Source: an uncultured Collinsella sp. (GTDB taxonomy: Bacteria > Actinomycetota > Coriobacteriia > Coriobacteriales > Coriobacteriaceae). From it: DNA of 64,000 nt. The DNA is taken from NCBI GenBank assembly GCA_900541235.1, contig UQIW01000001.1, forward strand, positions 124,001-188,000. The letters run 5' to 3'. This document shows, piece by piece, positions 18,383 through 26,761 of the stretch. A program made the translations under genes and the position numbers. How positions within the stretch are numbered: position 1 is the stretch's first letter; every line of letters begins with the position of its first letter. The notes beneath the pieces were generated by a model. That model saw nothing but the letters and a program-made list of their open reading frames with translations, did not search any database and was not told the DNA's origin.

Positions 18383-18721
18383 CTATCGATCAGCAACCTC
18401 GTCCTCAAGCATTTCTTGAACGAGCATGCCGGTACGGACGCCCTCAAGATACCACTCGCCACGTTCGGTGAGGCAAATGCCATTTGCAAGCTGACCGCCG
18501 TCGTCGCTATAACGCGAGACGACATCAATCATGCCTTCGGAATCCAAGCGATCGATTGCGGCGCGGGCACGATACGGCGAAACCCCCACGCGCTCGGCAA
18601 GCGTTTTGCGCGAGAAACCATACGGCCCGCCATTGTCTTCGGTTTGCTGGTCGATCTCCATCAACACCAGCACCTCGACACGCTTCATATCGTTGACACT
18701 CGCACGACCCTTGCCCGCCAT
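18383..18721 (-). CDS. Winged-helix DNA-binding protein
   Basis: This 112-residue protein has a helix-turn-helix core (GFSRKTLAERVGVSPYRARAAIDRLDSEGMIDVV) with a wing-like stretch (RYSDDGGQLANGICLTERGEWYLEGV) similar to PadR/MarR-type winged helices, and an acidic tail. No ligand domain is seen, so the signal is unknown. The start at ATG 18721 has GAGGAGG 5 nt upstream; an earlier in-frame start at 18775 has none. It is monocistronic, with its own terminator, and lies upstream of pyrG in the same direction. Target genes cannot be named from the sequence. Confidence 0.75.
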   Translation of the reverse strand: MAGKGRASVNDMKRVEVLVLMEIDQQTEDNGGPYGFSRKTLAERVGVSPYRARAAIDRLDSEGMIDVVSRYSDDGGQLANGICLTERGEWYLEGVRTGMLVQEMLEDEVADR

Positions 18722-18910
18722 AGCAGCCTCCTCAAACCGAGCACGAGCATCTAACGCGCCGTGCGCGACCGACACACCTCACGATGGCAGGTAATATCCA
18801 TCATGCGGCATCCCGCTAAGGATGAAACAGTTACGGTTATTGTATACCGCTCAAATTGTTTCTAGGCAGGTAAACAGCTATTTTTCGCCGAAATAGGCGC
18901 TTTATTGATC

Positions 18911-18943
18911 AAAAAGCCGTACCGGGCGCTAACCCGATACGGC
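18911..18943 (-). terminator. Terminator of the DUF1846 gene
   Basis: An 11-bp stem GCCGTAtCGGG/CCCGgTACGGC with one G-U pair and a 6-nt loop is followed on the minus strand by TTTTT. It lies 35 bp past the stop at 18978. A second, weaker GCC/GGC hairpin follows at 18884-18901. Confidence 0.88.
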
Positions 18944-18977
18944 CAAAATGCAATGCAATTACCGCGGTGCTTCAAAC

Positions 18978-20459
18978 TTAGCGATGGAAGAAACCGCGGC
19001 GCTCAAACTTGGGCTCGCAGCACACGTTGATACCCAGTTTGCGCAGTACCGTCTCGTCCGTCGGCGAGATAATCACGCTAAAGAAGGCATCGCAACCGCG
19101 CAGCTGCTCCAGGCCCGAAAGGACGCGAGCGGCCGTCTCACTCGTGGCCGAGGTGATCGACAGCGCCATAAGCGTCTCGTCGGTGTGGAGGCGCGGGTTT
19201 TTGCTGCCCAGGAAATGCGTCTTGAGCTTGCTGATGGGCTCGATCGCTTCATCGCTAATGACCTCGAGCTCAAGGTCGACGCCCGAGACATGCTTAAGTG
19301 CATTCATGATGAGCGAGCTCGCAGCGCCCAGGCGCGTGGAAGTCTTGCCGGTCACCACGGAGCCATCGGGCATAACCATGGCACCCACGGGACCACCCGT
19401 CAGCTGCTCCCTGGTGAGGGCCGCCGAGCGCGCCGGTGAGTAGTTCTTATCGATGCCGGCTTTCTTCATAATGATCTTGAGACGGTCGACTTGCTCATCG
19501 CCCACGCCGGTACGGCGCACATTTTCGACCGCGGTAAAGTAGCGGCGGACGATCTCCATCTTGGAAGCGTCGCGGCAGGCATCGTCATCGGTGATGGCAA
19601 AGCCGACCATATTGACGCCCATGTCCGTAGGACTCTGGTAGGGGCTCTTGCCCAGGATCTTTTCCATCAGAGCACGGACCACCGGGAAGGCCTCGACGTC
19701 GCGGTTGTAGTTGACCGTGGTCTTGTTATAGGCCTCAAGGTGGAAGGAGTCAATGATATTGGCATCGTCGAGGTCCGCCGTGGCCGCCTCGTAGGCGATG
19801 TTGACCGGATGCGTGAGGGGAAGGTTCCAGACCGGGAAGGTCTCGAACTTGGCATAGCCGGCGGCCGTGCCATGCTTGTGCTCGTGATAGAGCTGAGACA
19901 GGCAGGTGGCAAGCTTGCCCGAGCCAGGACCGGGGGCAGTGACCACGACGAGCGGTCGGGTGGTCTCGACAAACTCATTCTTGCCGTAGCCATCGTCGGA
20001 CACGATCAGATCGACATCGTGCGGATACCCCTCGATGGGATAGTGCAGCTTGGCGGGAATACCGAGCGCGTTCAGGCGGTTGCGGAACACATCGGCAGCA
20101 GGCTGGCCGGCGTACTGGGTGATGACCACAGCCGCGACAGCAAAGCCGTTGCCGCGGAACAGGTCAACCAGGCGCAGCACATCCTCGTCATAGGTAATGC
20201 CGAGGTCACCACGAGCCTTGTTTTTCTCGATGTGGTTTGCGTTGATCGCGATGATAACCTCGACATCGTCGGCGATGCTCTTGAGCATGCGGAACTTGCT
20301 GTCCGGTTCAAAACCCGGCAGCACGCGGCTCGCATGATAGTCATCGAACAGCTTACCGCCAAACTCCAAATAGAGCTTGCCACCAAACTGCGAGATGCGC
20401 TCCTTAATGTGAGCAGCCTGCAGCTCGATATACTTCGCGTTGTCGAAACCCTGGCGCAT
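18978..20459 (-). CDS. DUF1846 (UPF0371) family protein
   Basis: This 493-residue protein matches the DUF1846/UPF0371 family, cytoplasmic proteins of unknown function found in streptococci, clostridia and bifidobacteria. Hallmarks seen are GFDNAKYIELQAAHIKERI at the start, the P-loop-like VVTAPGPGSGKLATCLSQLYHE (about residues 180-200), HPVNIAYEAATADL, and SPTDMGVNMVGFAI in the middle. The start at ATG 20459 (MRQGFDN) is preferred for its GGGAG site; an ATG eight codons upstream lacks one. It stands alone, with a promoter in the long gap behind it. No function is proposed. Confidence 0.9.
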   Translation of the reverse strand: MRQGFDNAKYIELQAAHIKERISQFGGKLYLEFGGKLFDDYHASRVLPGFEPDSKFRMLKSIADDVEVIIAINANHIEKNKARGDLGITYDEDVLRLVDLFRGNGFAVAAVVITQYAGQPAADVFRNRLNALGIPAKLHYPIEGYPHDVDLIVSDDGYGKNEFVETTRPLVVVTAPGPGSGKLATCLSQLYHEHKHGTAAGYAKFETFPVWNLPLTHPVNIAYEAATADLDDANIIDSFHLEAYNKTTVNYNRDVEAFPVVRALMEKILGKSPYQSPTDMGVNMVGFAITDDDACRDASKMEIVRRYFTAVENVRRTGVGDEQVDRLKIIMKKAGIDKNYSPARSAALTREQLTGGPVGAMVMPDGSVVTGKTSTRLGAASSLIMNALKHVSGVDLELEVISDEAIEPISKLKTHFLGSKNPRLHTDETLMALSITSATSETAARVLSGLEQLRGCDAFFSVIISPTDETVLRKLGINVCCEPKFERRGFFHR

Positions 20460-20944
20460 ATATGGCTCCCGTCCCGTTTCCATTTAATGTTCTAGGCGAT
20501 TATAACGGAGCCCGCCCTCCCCGATACCCAGACCATCAACAGGCACCAACCAAACATCCGTCAAACCTCTTGTCGGACATATTTGGTGCAAACTAACCTG
20601 ACCCCATTGCACCGCCCCATAACACCAACAATGGCAGCGCCGCAGGTGGAGCAAAAGTCAGCGAAAGCCCGCCAGAGCGAGCAAGGTGACGTGAAAGAGG
20701 AGGGCATAGGCCTTTTGGCCATGCCCGACGATTGAACGTCAGATTGCCGCTCTGGCGGGCTTGCAGCGTCGAGTGGTTCCGGCGTTTGGTAAAACGCCGG
20801 AACACAAGAGCGCCCCCTCCCGCGCACGGAACGGAAGGGGGCTAAAGGTAGGAGTCTACCGGTGGGTTTACCCCGCCGGACAGACGATGACCAGGTGATC
20901 CTCTACAGGATCGTCAAGGTTTCCGTGGGGTACCCGTTGGGTAC
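20460..20944. other. Intergenic region with a nested inverted repeat and a chain of hairpins
   Basis: This 485-bp gap holds no convincing gene. From 20666 to 20761 lies a nested inverted repeat (listed separately). From 20777 to 20942 follow several smaller hairpins: TTCCGGCGTTT/AAAACGCCGGAA (20777-20802), a GCCCCCT/AGGGGGC pair (20812-20841), CCGGTGGG.../CCCCGCCGG (20859-20878) and GTACCC/GGGTAC (about 20926-20942) right after the transporter stop. The part near 20460-20580 should hold the promoter of the DUF1846 gene. The hairpin chain is the 3' end of the arginine transporter transcript. Confidence 0.6.
20666..20761. repeat. Nested long inverted repeat
   Basis: The outer arms AGCCCGCCAGAGCG (20666-20679) and its exact complement (20748-20761) enclose TGACGT/ACGTCA (20687-20692 and 20736-20741), which encloses GGGCAT-a-GGCC-tttt-GGCC-ATGCCC (20702-20726). 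Three nested stems thus fold the 96 bp into one rod. It lies between the arginine transporter 3' end and the DUF1846 promoter. It may be a terminator or a mobile hairpin. Confidence 0.75.
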
Positions 20945-22423
20945 TTAGATCAACACGCAGGCGACGGTCAGGATGATGGCGCAGACGACGGAGAGCGCGA
21001 CGATGAGCTTAAGGGCAAACTTGAGCCAGGTCGTCCACTCGATCTTGGCCAGGGCGAGACCGCCCATGATGGCGCCGGAGGTCGGGGTGAATAGGTTCAC
21101 GACACCGATGGCGGCGGAGAAGATCATGACCATGACCTCAGGCGAGAAGCCGAGCTTAACAGCCAGCGGTCCCATGATGGGCATGGAGACGGTGGCCATA
21201 CCGGAGGTCGAGGGGATCAGGAAGGACAGGCCGAAGTAGACCAGGAAGCTCATGGGAGCGAAGATCACGCCGGACAGGCCAGCCAGGGCATTGGCGGCAG
21301 CGTCGAGGACGAAGACATCGAGGCCGGTGTTAGCCATGAGGACGGAGATACCACGGGCGAGGGCGATGACGAGAACAACGGACATCATGTCGGCAGCGCC
21401 GGTGATGAAGGTGTTAACGATCTGCTTCTCGGACAGGCCACCGATGATACCGATCAGGACGGCCATGAGGAAGAACCAGGTGGAAGCCTCGTCGAAGTAC
21501 CACTGGCCAATGGGCAGGCCGGTGATCAGGGCAGACCAGCCCTGGACGACGGCGTTACCGTCGGCGTCGTAGACAGCGCCAGCGTCGAAGAAGTTGGCGA
21601 CGCCCTCGTTGAGGTCGGCCAGCGGAATGAAGCCGACGATCATGACGACGAAGGTGAAGGCGAAGGCGATCAGAACACCCTTCTGACGACCGGTGAGCTT
21701 GACCTCCTTGTGGACCTCGGAAGCAGCCTTGCCGTGAGCCTCTTCGGCGTCCTTGAGCTCCTGCATCGACAGGATGGTGGAACCCTTGTCAGCCTTGACC
21801 TTCTTGGCATAGTTCATCACGAAGAAGATGGACATAGCGGTAGTGACAATCCACAGGACGGCACCGAGGCCGATGATGATGGACTGGTTGACCTCAATGC
21901 CAACGCCGGTCAGAGCGTCGACGGCAGCGCCGACGGCGAACGGGTTAACCGTGGAGCCCAGGCAGCCGCAGCCAGCGCCGAGCAGGACGGTAGCGGCACC
22001 GACCATGGGGTCGAAGCCAGCGGCCATCATGGTAGCGGCGAGCAGGGCGTAGAAGGGAACGGTCTCCTCGCACATACCATAGGTGGTACCACCGAGGGAG
22101 AAGATGAGCATCAGCACGGGAATGAGCATAATCTCGTTGCCCTTAAGCTTCTGCACCAGAACGGCGATGCCGTTGTCCAGGGCGCCGGTCTCGGTCATCA
22201 TACCGAGGAAGCCGCCCAGGATCATAACGAAGAGGCAGACGGGCAGAGCGTCAGCGAAGCCCTTAATCGGGGCGGTGCAGAAATCGCTCAGACGGGCGGC
22301 AGTAACCGCGCCGCCGGACGTGCCGGAGACGATAACGGTAATCACTGCGACAATTGCCAGCAGAGCAAGAAGAATGGTGAACGATGAAGGCATACCGCGC
22401 TTTTTCTTAGCGGTCTCAGTCAT
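20945..22423 (-). CDS. YfcC/ArcD-type transporter, probable arginine/ornithine exchanger
   Basis: This 492-residue membrane protein has about 12 segments and the features of the YfcC/DcuC-like family (ion transporter superfamily): LPVCLFVMILGGFLGMMTETGALD, GGTTYGMCEETVPFYALLAATMMAAGFD, LGAGCGCLGSTVNPFAVG and STSGMATVSMPIMGPLA. Members next to arc genes are taken to exchange arginine for ornithine. Here it follows otc and arcA on the same strand, so that role is inferred from context; other amino acids or dicarboxylates remain possible. Start ATG 22423 has a GAAGGGGGG site 9 nt upstream. Confidence 0.82.
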   Translation of the reverse strand: MTETAKKKRGMPSSFTILLALLAIVAVITVIVSGTSGGAVTAARLSDFCTAPIKGFADALPVCLFVMILGGFLGMMTETGALDNGIAVLVQKLKGNEIMLIPVLMLIFSLGGTTYGMCEETVPFYALLAATMMAAGFDPMVGAATVLLGAGCGCLGSTVNPFAVGAAVDALTGVGIEVNQSIIIGLGAVLWIVTTAMSIFFVMNYAKKVKADKGSTILSMQELKDAEEAHGKAASEVHKEVKLTGRQKGVLIAFAFTFVVMIVGFIPLADLNEGVANFFDAGAVYDADGNAVVQGWSALITGLPIGQWYFDEASTWFFLMAVLIGIIGGLSEKQIVNTFITGAADMMSVVLVIALARGISVLMANTGLDVFVLDAAANALAGLSGVIFAPMSFLVYFGLSFLIPSTSGMATVSMPIMGPLAVKLGFSPEVMVMIFSAAIGVVNLFTPTSGAIMGGLALAKIEWTTWLKFALKLIVALSVVCAIILTVACVLI

Positions 22424-22516
22424 AGTTCTCATCCCCCCTTCATAAATCATTTACTGATCTCGCCAGAAGCGGCTCTTCCGTGCCGTGCCTGCCGCTTGAT
22501 GCGAGATTATTACCAG

Positions 22517-22555
22517 ATAAAACCGCTCGGGGTGTGCAGCAATACACCCCGAGCG
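22517..22555 (-). terminator. Terminator after ornithine carbamoyltransferase
   Basis: A perfect 12-bp stem CGCTCGGGGTGT/ACACCCCGAGCG with an 8-nt loop is followed by GTTTTAT on the minus strand, 16 bp past the otc stop. It separates otc from the transporter gene, so expression of the latter must be by readthrough or a separate promoter. Confidence 0.88.
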
Positions 22556-22570
22556 AGATGCTAGATGCTC

Positions 22571-23566
22571 TTACTTGAGCGTGGCGTACATGACAGCCTT
22601 GATGGTGTGCATGCGGTTCTCGGCCTCGTCGAAGACCTTGGAAGCGGGGCTCTCGAAGACCTCGTCGGTGACCTCCTGCTCGGTGATGCCGAACTGCTCG
22701 CACTTCTCGGCGCCAATGGTGGTGTTGGTGTCGTGGAAGCTGGGCAGGCAGTGCAGGAAGATGGCACCCGGGTTGGCCATAGCCATGACCTCGGAGGTGA
22801 CACGATACGGGGTGAGCTGAGCGATGCGCTCGGCCCAGACCTCGTCGGGCTCGCCCATGGAGACCCACACGTCGGTGTAGATAACGTCGGCACCGGTGAC
22901 GCCGTCCTTGACGTCGGTGGTCAGCTTGATGGTGCAGCCGTTAGCCTCGGCGATGGGCTTGCAGGCCTCGATGACGTCGTCAGCGGGCATGCACTCCTCG
23001 GGGCCGCAGGCCACGAAGTTCATGCCGAGCTTGGAGCAGACGACCATGAGGGAGCGAGCGACATTGTTCTTGCAGTCGCCCATGAAGACGAGGGTCTTGC
23101 CCTTGATGTCGTAGTTGAAGTTCTCCTGGACGGTCAGGATGTCGGCGAGCATCTGGGTGGGGTGCCACTCGGTGGTCAGGCCGTTCCACACGGGCACGCC
23201 GGACTTAGCAGCGAGCTCCTCGACGTCGTCCTGGGCAAAGCCACGGAACTCGATGCCGTCATACATGCGGCCGAGAACGCGGGCAGTGTCCTCGATGGAC
23301 TCCTTCTTGCCCATCTGCGACGAACCCGGATCGAGGTAGGTGACGCCCATGCCCAGATCCATGCCGCCGACCTCGAAGGCGCAGCGGGTACGAGTAGAGG
23401 TCTTCTGGAAGAGCAGAACGATGTTCTTGCCCTCGAGATAGCGGTGCGGAACGCCAGCGCGCTTCATATCCTTGAAGTTCTTGGAGAGCTTGAGCAGGTA
23501 CTCGATCTCCTCGGTGGTGAGGTCGAGAAGCTTGAGGAAGCTACGGCCGGAAAGGTTAACACCCAT
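22571..23566 (-). CDS. arcB: Ornithine carbamoyltransferase (catabolic)
   Basis: This enzyme interconverts citrulline + phosphate and ornithine + carbamoyl phosphate; in the deiminase pathway it runs toward carbamoyl phosphate. The 331-residue protein has the carbamoyl phosphate motif QKTSTRTRCAFE, the hinge GNIVLLF-like segment, EWHPTQMLADILT, VWVSMGEP (ornithine loop) and HCLPSFHDTNTTIGAE with the conserved HCLP. It is flanked by arcA, which supports a catabolic rather than biosynthetic role. ATG 23566 has GAAAGGAA 6 nt upstream. Confidence 0.96.
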   Translation of the reverse strand: MGVNLSGRSFLKLLDLTTEEIEYLLKLSKNFKDMKRAGVPHRYLEGKNIVLLFQKTSTRTRCAFEVGGMDLGMGVTYLDPGSSQMGKKESIEDTARVLGRMYDGIEFRGFAQDDVEELAAKSGVPVWNGLTTEWHPTQMLADILTVQENFNYDIKGKTLVFMGDCKNNVARSLMVVCSKLGMNFVACGPEECMPADDVIEACKPIAEANGCTIKLTTDVKDGVTGADVIYTDVWVSMGEPDEVWAERIAQLTPYRVTSEVMAMANPGAIFLHCLPSFHDTNTTIGAEKCEQFGITEQEVTDEVFESPASKVFDEAENRMHTIKAVMYATLK

Positions 23567-23610
23567 GGTTTGATTCCTTTCGAAGAAATGAATTACGTAA
23601 GTATTAGTGG

Positions 23611-23659
23611 TGCCCGTTTAACGGGCGAAGCCGGTGCGGTTGTAGGGGGACCGCACCGG
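23611..23659 (-). terminator. Hairpins between arcA copy 1 and otc
   Basis: Two hairpins lie between arcA and otc: GCCCGTT/AACGGGC (23612-23626) and a perfect 10-bp CCGGTGCGGT/ACCGCACCGG stem (23631-23640 and 23650-23659). Neither is followed by a good U-tract on the minus strand, so partial readthrough or mRNA stabilisation is as likely as full termination. Confidence 0.55.
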
Positions 23660-23672
23660 AAACGGAAAGACC

Positions 23673-24914
23673 TTAGAGGTCCTCGCGCCAGAAGGGCATG
23701 CTCATGCAGCGCGGGCCGCCGCGGCCGCGGGAGAGCTCGGCGGAGGGCACGACGAGAAGGTCCAGGCCCTCCTTGTACAGCACGTCGTTGGTGACGGTGT
23801 TGCGGGCGTAGACGCAGATCTTGCCGGGCTCGACGCACAGGGTGTTGGAGCCGTCGTTCCACTGCTCGCGGGAGGCCGCGATCGGGTCGCCGCCGCCGCA
23901 GGGGATCAGCTTGACCTGGTCGACGCCGGTGGCGTCCTCCAGGACGTGCTCGAGGGTGTCCTCGATCAGGCGGATGTTCACGTCGCCCGGGTTCTTGCCG
24001 GCGGTCAGCTCGTAGACGCGCAGGGTGCCCATGATGGCGGGGTGGATCGTGAACTTATCGACGTCGATCTGGGTGAAGACCGTGTCGAGGTGCATGAAGG
24101 CGCGCGAGACCGGGATGTCGAAGGCCAGGATGCGCTCGACCTTGGAGTCGGAGTTCCAGAAGATGTTCTGGGCCATGACGTCGATCGCGGCGGCCTGGGT
24201 GCGCTGGGAGATGCCGACGGCGAGGGTCTTCTCGTTGATGTTCAGCACGTCGCCGCCCTCGGTGTGGAACTGGCAGTCGCGGCGGAAGTACAGGGAGACG
24301 TCCTTGTAGTCGGGGTGGTACTTGAAGACGTACTTGCCGTACAGGGTCTCGCGGTTGCGGGTGACCGAGTACATGCGGTTGAGGTTGACGCCCTCGCCGA
24401 CGACCGCGAACGGGTCGCGGGTGAAGTAGAGGTTGGGCATCGGGTCGATGATCAGGTCGGACTCGGACTCGGAGTTGACCAGGGAGTCGAGGGTCGTGGA
24501 CGCCGTGAGGGGCATGTCGATCTCGGACTTGGTCATGCCGGCCATGGTCTTCTTGACGAACTCGAGGTTGTCCTCGATGGAGTCCAGCTTCTCGCGGACG
24601 ATCTGCGGCATGTGCTGGCCGCGGATGCCGGCCTCGGCGATGTACTGGTCGGTGAACTCGGCGCGGGCGCCGGGGACCTGGTCGAACACCTCGGCGACGA
24701 GGTTCTCGAGGTAGAGGACCTCCACGCCCTGGTCCCTCAGGATCTGGGCGAAGGTGTCGTGCTCCTGCTGCGCGACCTCCAGGAACGGGACGTCGTCGAA
24801 CAGGAGTCGCTCGAGCTCGTCGGGCGGCAGGTTGAGGAGCTCGTCGCCGGGACGGTGCAGGCAGACCTTCCTGAGCTTGCCGATCTCGGAAGGCACGTGC
24901 AGACCTTTCGTCAT
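23673..24914 (-). CDS. arcA: Arginine deiminase, copy 1
   Basis: Arginine deiminase hydrolyses L-arginine to citrulline and ammonia, the first step of the ATP-yielding deiminase pathway. The 413-residue protein has the family motifs PMPNLYFTRDPFAVVG, CQFHTEGGDVLNINEKTLAVGISQRT, AFMHLDTVFTQID and the catalytic Cys403 in GRGGPRCMSMPF. Codon use is extremely GC-biased, as in a highly expressed gene. ATG 24914 has GGTAGGAGG upstream. Its DNA from 23665 to 24938 appears identical to copy 2 (26754-28027). Confidence 0.98.
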   Translation of the reverse strand: MTKGLHVPSEIGKLRKVCLHRPGDELLNLPPDELERLLFDDVPFLEVAQQEHDTFAQILRDQGVEVLYLENLVAEVFDQVPGARAEFTDQYIAEAGIRGQHMPQIVREKLDSIEDNLEFVKKTMAGMTKSEIDMPLTASTTLDSLVNSESESDLIIDPMPNLYFTRDPFAVVGEGVNLNRMYSVTRNRETLYGKYVFKYHPDYKDVSLYFRRDCQFHTEGGDVLNINEKTLAVGISQRTQAAAIDVMAQNIFWNSDSKVERILAFDIPVSRAFMHLDTVFTQIDVDKFTIHPAIMGTLRVYELTAGKNPGDVNIRLIEDTLEHVLEDATGVDQVKLIPCGGGDPIAASREQWNDGSNTLCVEPGKICVYARNTVTNDVLYKEGLDLLVVPSAELSRGRGGPRCMSMPFWREDL

Positions 24915-25487
24915 GGCCTCCTACCTTTCTTTCGGGCCCTTGTCAGGGCCGATTCGTTAGCGCCCCTCCGTGTGAGGCGTTATTGCTGACGACATATTTA
25001 TATCCAAAATCAGCTCATACTTCCACCTTGCCCCCGAACGGTTTTTTATAGGGGGTGAACGGCATACACATATACTTCACGCATGGCACACTTCATCTTA
25101 ATAAAGCGTATTTACGTGCTTAAACGCGTTTTAATCCTAAAATCAAATGGAACTAAACTTTGTTAAACCATCCTCAAATTGCATATTTCCAATAAAGCTA
25201 TGAATAGAATTAGCGGTTCACACCGCGTCTCAACCATTTTCATTTTTATTCAGAAAAAAGTTTGTCCTATTCATTTCTGATAAATAAATTACCGTTTACC
25301 AGACGCTTGATACCGTTCACCGGAAACTCAGTATAAGGCCCAGCGGATACCGCCTCGCTTTACGGCCCCATTTGTAACAACTTGACTTCTCGGTATAGAA
25401 AAACGGACCCGCTTCCCCTAGGGAAACGGGTCCGTTTTCGATTATCTTCGGCTAATTTGGATAAGGCCCCCGAAGACCATCGGAATC
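24915..25487 (-). promoter_or_regulatory. arcA copy 1 promoter region
   Basis: This 573-bp AT-rich region holds no gene. It shares scattered similarity with the region upstream of arcA copy 2. Shared items are GAACGG direct repeats 21 bp apart (25036-25042 and 25057-25063), a distal GATACCGTTC in the other orientation (25309-25318), and an ARG-box-like TCATTTTTATTCA (25240-25252, i.e. TGAATAAAAATGA on the minus strand). A terminator for the downstream aminotransferase gene lies at 25399-25438. The size suggests a long leader or a complex operator for arginine or anaerobic control. Confidence 0.6.
25399..25438 (-). terminator. Terminator of the ArcT-like gene
   Basis: An 11-bp stem AAACGGACCCG/CGGGTCCGTTT with an inner TTCCC/GGGA pairing is followed on the minus strand by TTTTTCTAT, 50 bp past the aminotransferase stop at 25488. 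It isolates arcA copy 1 from upstream transcription. Confidence 0.9.
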
Positions 25488-26612
25488 CTAGCGATCGAAC
25501 TCCGCCAGTGCCTCGCCCAAAAGCCTCAGGCCCTCGCGCAGAACGTCCTCGCTCGCGCAGTAGCCCAGGCGTGCGCCGCAGGGAAGCTCAAAACGGCTAC
25601 CGGGGACCAGCAGCACTCCCCTCTCGGACAGCAGGCGCCTGCAGAACTCCTCGTCATCCTCGGGAATATCCAGCTGGATAAACGAGGTGGACACGCCCTG
25701 CGGGGCCGTCCAGGAAACGCGATGCTGCGTATCGATCCAAGCCTGCGCGATATCGCGGTTGCCAAACACGATCTTGCGATTGCGCTCGAGAATCTTATCC
25801 TTGTGCTCAAGCACATAGGTCGCCAGAGCATCGTTGAACACGCCGCCGCAGATCATGGTGTAATCGCGATAGGTACGGATGCGGTTGGACACCTCTTCGT
25901 CGGCCACGACCCAGCCCACGCGGGCCGCAGGCGTCGAATAGGTCTTCGACAACGAGTTGGTGACAATGGCCCTCTCGTACACGTCGACCATCGACATAAA
26001 GGACTCAGTGTTTTCGAGCGGCAGATACACCTCGTCGCACAGCACGTAGGCGCCCACCGAACGGGCGATCTCGGCAATCTGGCCGAGCATATCGGTATCG
26101 AGCACCGTACCGATGGGGTTCGATGCGTTGTTTATGCAGATAAGCTTGGTGTTGGGGCGCACCAAGCGCTTGAGTTCCTCGATATCGGGCTTCCAGCCGA
26201 GTTCCTCGCAAAGCTCCCAATACTCGACCTCGGCGCCCAGCGTGCGCGGAATCTCGTAGAGCGGCGCGTAGGTGGGCCACTCGGCGATAACGTGGTCGCC
26301 GGGCTCGACCACGGCCATGATGGCGTTGAGGTTCGCACCCGTGCAGCCATTGGTCTGCAGAATGTGGTCGGGATTGACCTCCCGACGATACAGCTTGGCA
26401 ACCACGGCCTTAAACTCCGGCGAGCCCTCGATCCAGCCGTAGTTCATCTTCTCGCGGTCCAAGCGCTCGTAGAACGTGGCGCCGTCCTGCTCATCGAGCG
26501 CGCGCAGCTCGCCCATGGTGAGCGACGAGATCGTCGACTGGGCGATGTCCCACGTGGCACTTTTCTCCCAAACGTTGAGCCATTCCTCAACGCCAATCGT
26601 CTTGATGTCCAT
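25488..26612 (-). CDS. Class I aminotransferase, ArcT-like
   Basis: This 374-residue fold-type I PLP enzyme has PLP-contact motifs NGCTGANLNAIMAVVEPGDHVI, NNASNPIGTVLD, DEVYLPLE and the Schiff-base lysine in VTNSLSKTYSTPAARVGWVVA, with the substrate-carboxylate arginine region GARLGYCA. It sits between two arcA copies, as ArcT does in arc operons of lactobacilli; a role in transamination linked to arginine or its products is inference. Capreomycidine-synthase-like enzymes are relatives. ATG 26612 (MDIKTIGVEEW) has AAGGAG 7 nt upstream, which excludes the earlier in-frame start. Confidence 0.85.
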   Translation of the reverse strand: MDIKTIGVEEWLNVWEKSATWDIAQSTISSLTMGELRALDEQDGATFYERLDREKMNYGWIEGSPEFKAVVAKLYRREVNPDHILQTNGCTGANLNAIMAVVEPGDHVIAEWPTYAPLYEIPRTLGAEVEYWELCEELGWKPDIEELKRLVRPNTKLICINNASNPIGTVLDTDMLGQIAEIARSVGAYVLCDEVYLPLENTESFMSMVDVYERAIVTNSLSKTYSTPAARVGWVVADEEVSNRIRTYRDYTMICGGVFNDALATYVLEHKDKILERNRKIVFGNRDIAQAWIDTQHRVSWTAPQGVSTSFIQLDIPEDDEEFCRRLLSERGVLLVPGSRFELPCGARLGYCASEDVLREGLRLLGEALAEFDR

Positions 26613-26667
26613 GGCCAAGCTCCTTACAAAAGCAGTCATCCAATCGTGTTGACGTCCCTCATACAAG

Positions 26668-26701
26668 ATTGGGGCGGTGCGAAAACCCGCACCGCCCCAA
26701 T
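26668..26701 (-). terminator. 14-bp hairpin after arcA copy 2
   Basis: The arms ATTGGGGCGGTGCG and its exact complement enclose a 6-nt loop between arcA copy 2 and the aminotransferase gene. No U-tract follows on the minus strand. It sits 61 bp past the arcA stop and just 56 bp before the aminotransferase start codon, so the aminotransferase may depend on readthrough. Confidence 0.65.
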
Positions 26702-26761
26702 GGGAGACATCTAATGGCAGCTAGATGTATGTATTATGACCTGTACGGGTCCTGAAAGACC

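Noticed and set aside
16594..18471. A 625-codon open frame antisense to pyrG
   Set aside because: pyrG has every CTP synthase signature on the other strand; the antisense frame is a GC-bias shadow.
20445..20483. A start for the DUF1846 gene at ATG 20483
   Set aside because: No ribosome binding site precedes it, whereas ATG 20459 has GGGAG and begins where family similarity starts.
20561..20827. Minus-strand frames of about 70-88 codons in the gap at 20.6-20.8 kb
   Set aside because: They run through the nested inverted repeat, lack a ribosome binding site, and give no recognisable protein.
23946..24989. A long plus-strand frame antisense to arcA (and its twin at 27035-28147)
   Set aside because: Val/Asp/Leu/Gly repeats typical of a shadow of a highly GC-biased gene.
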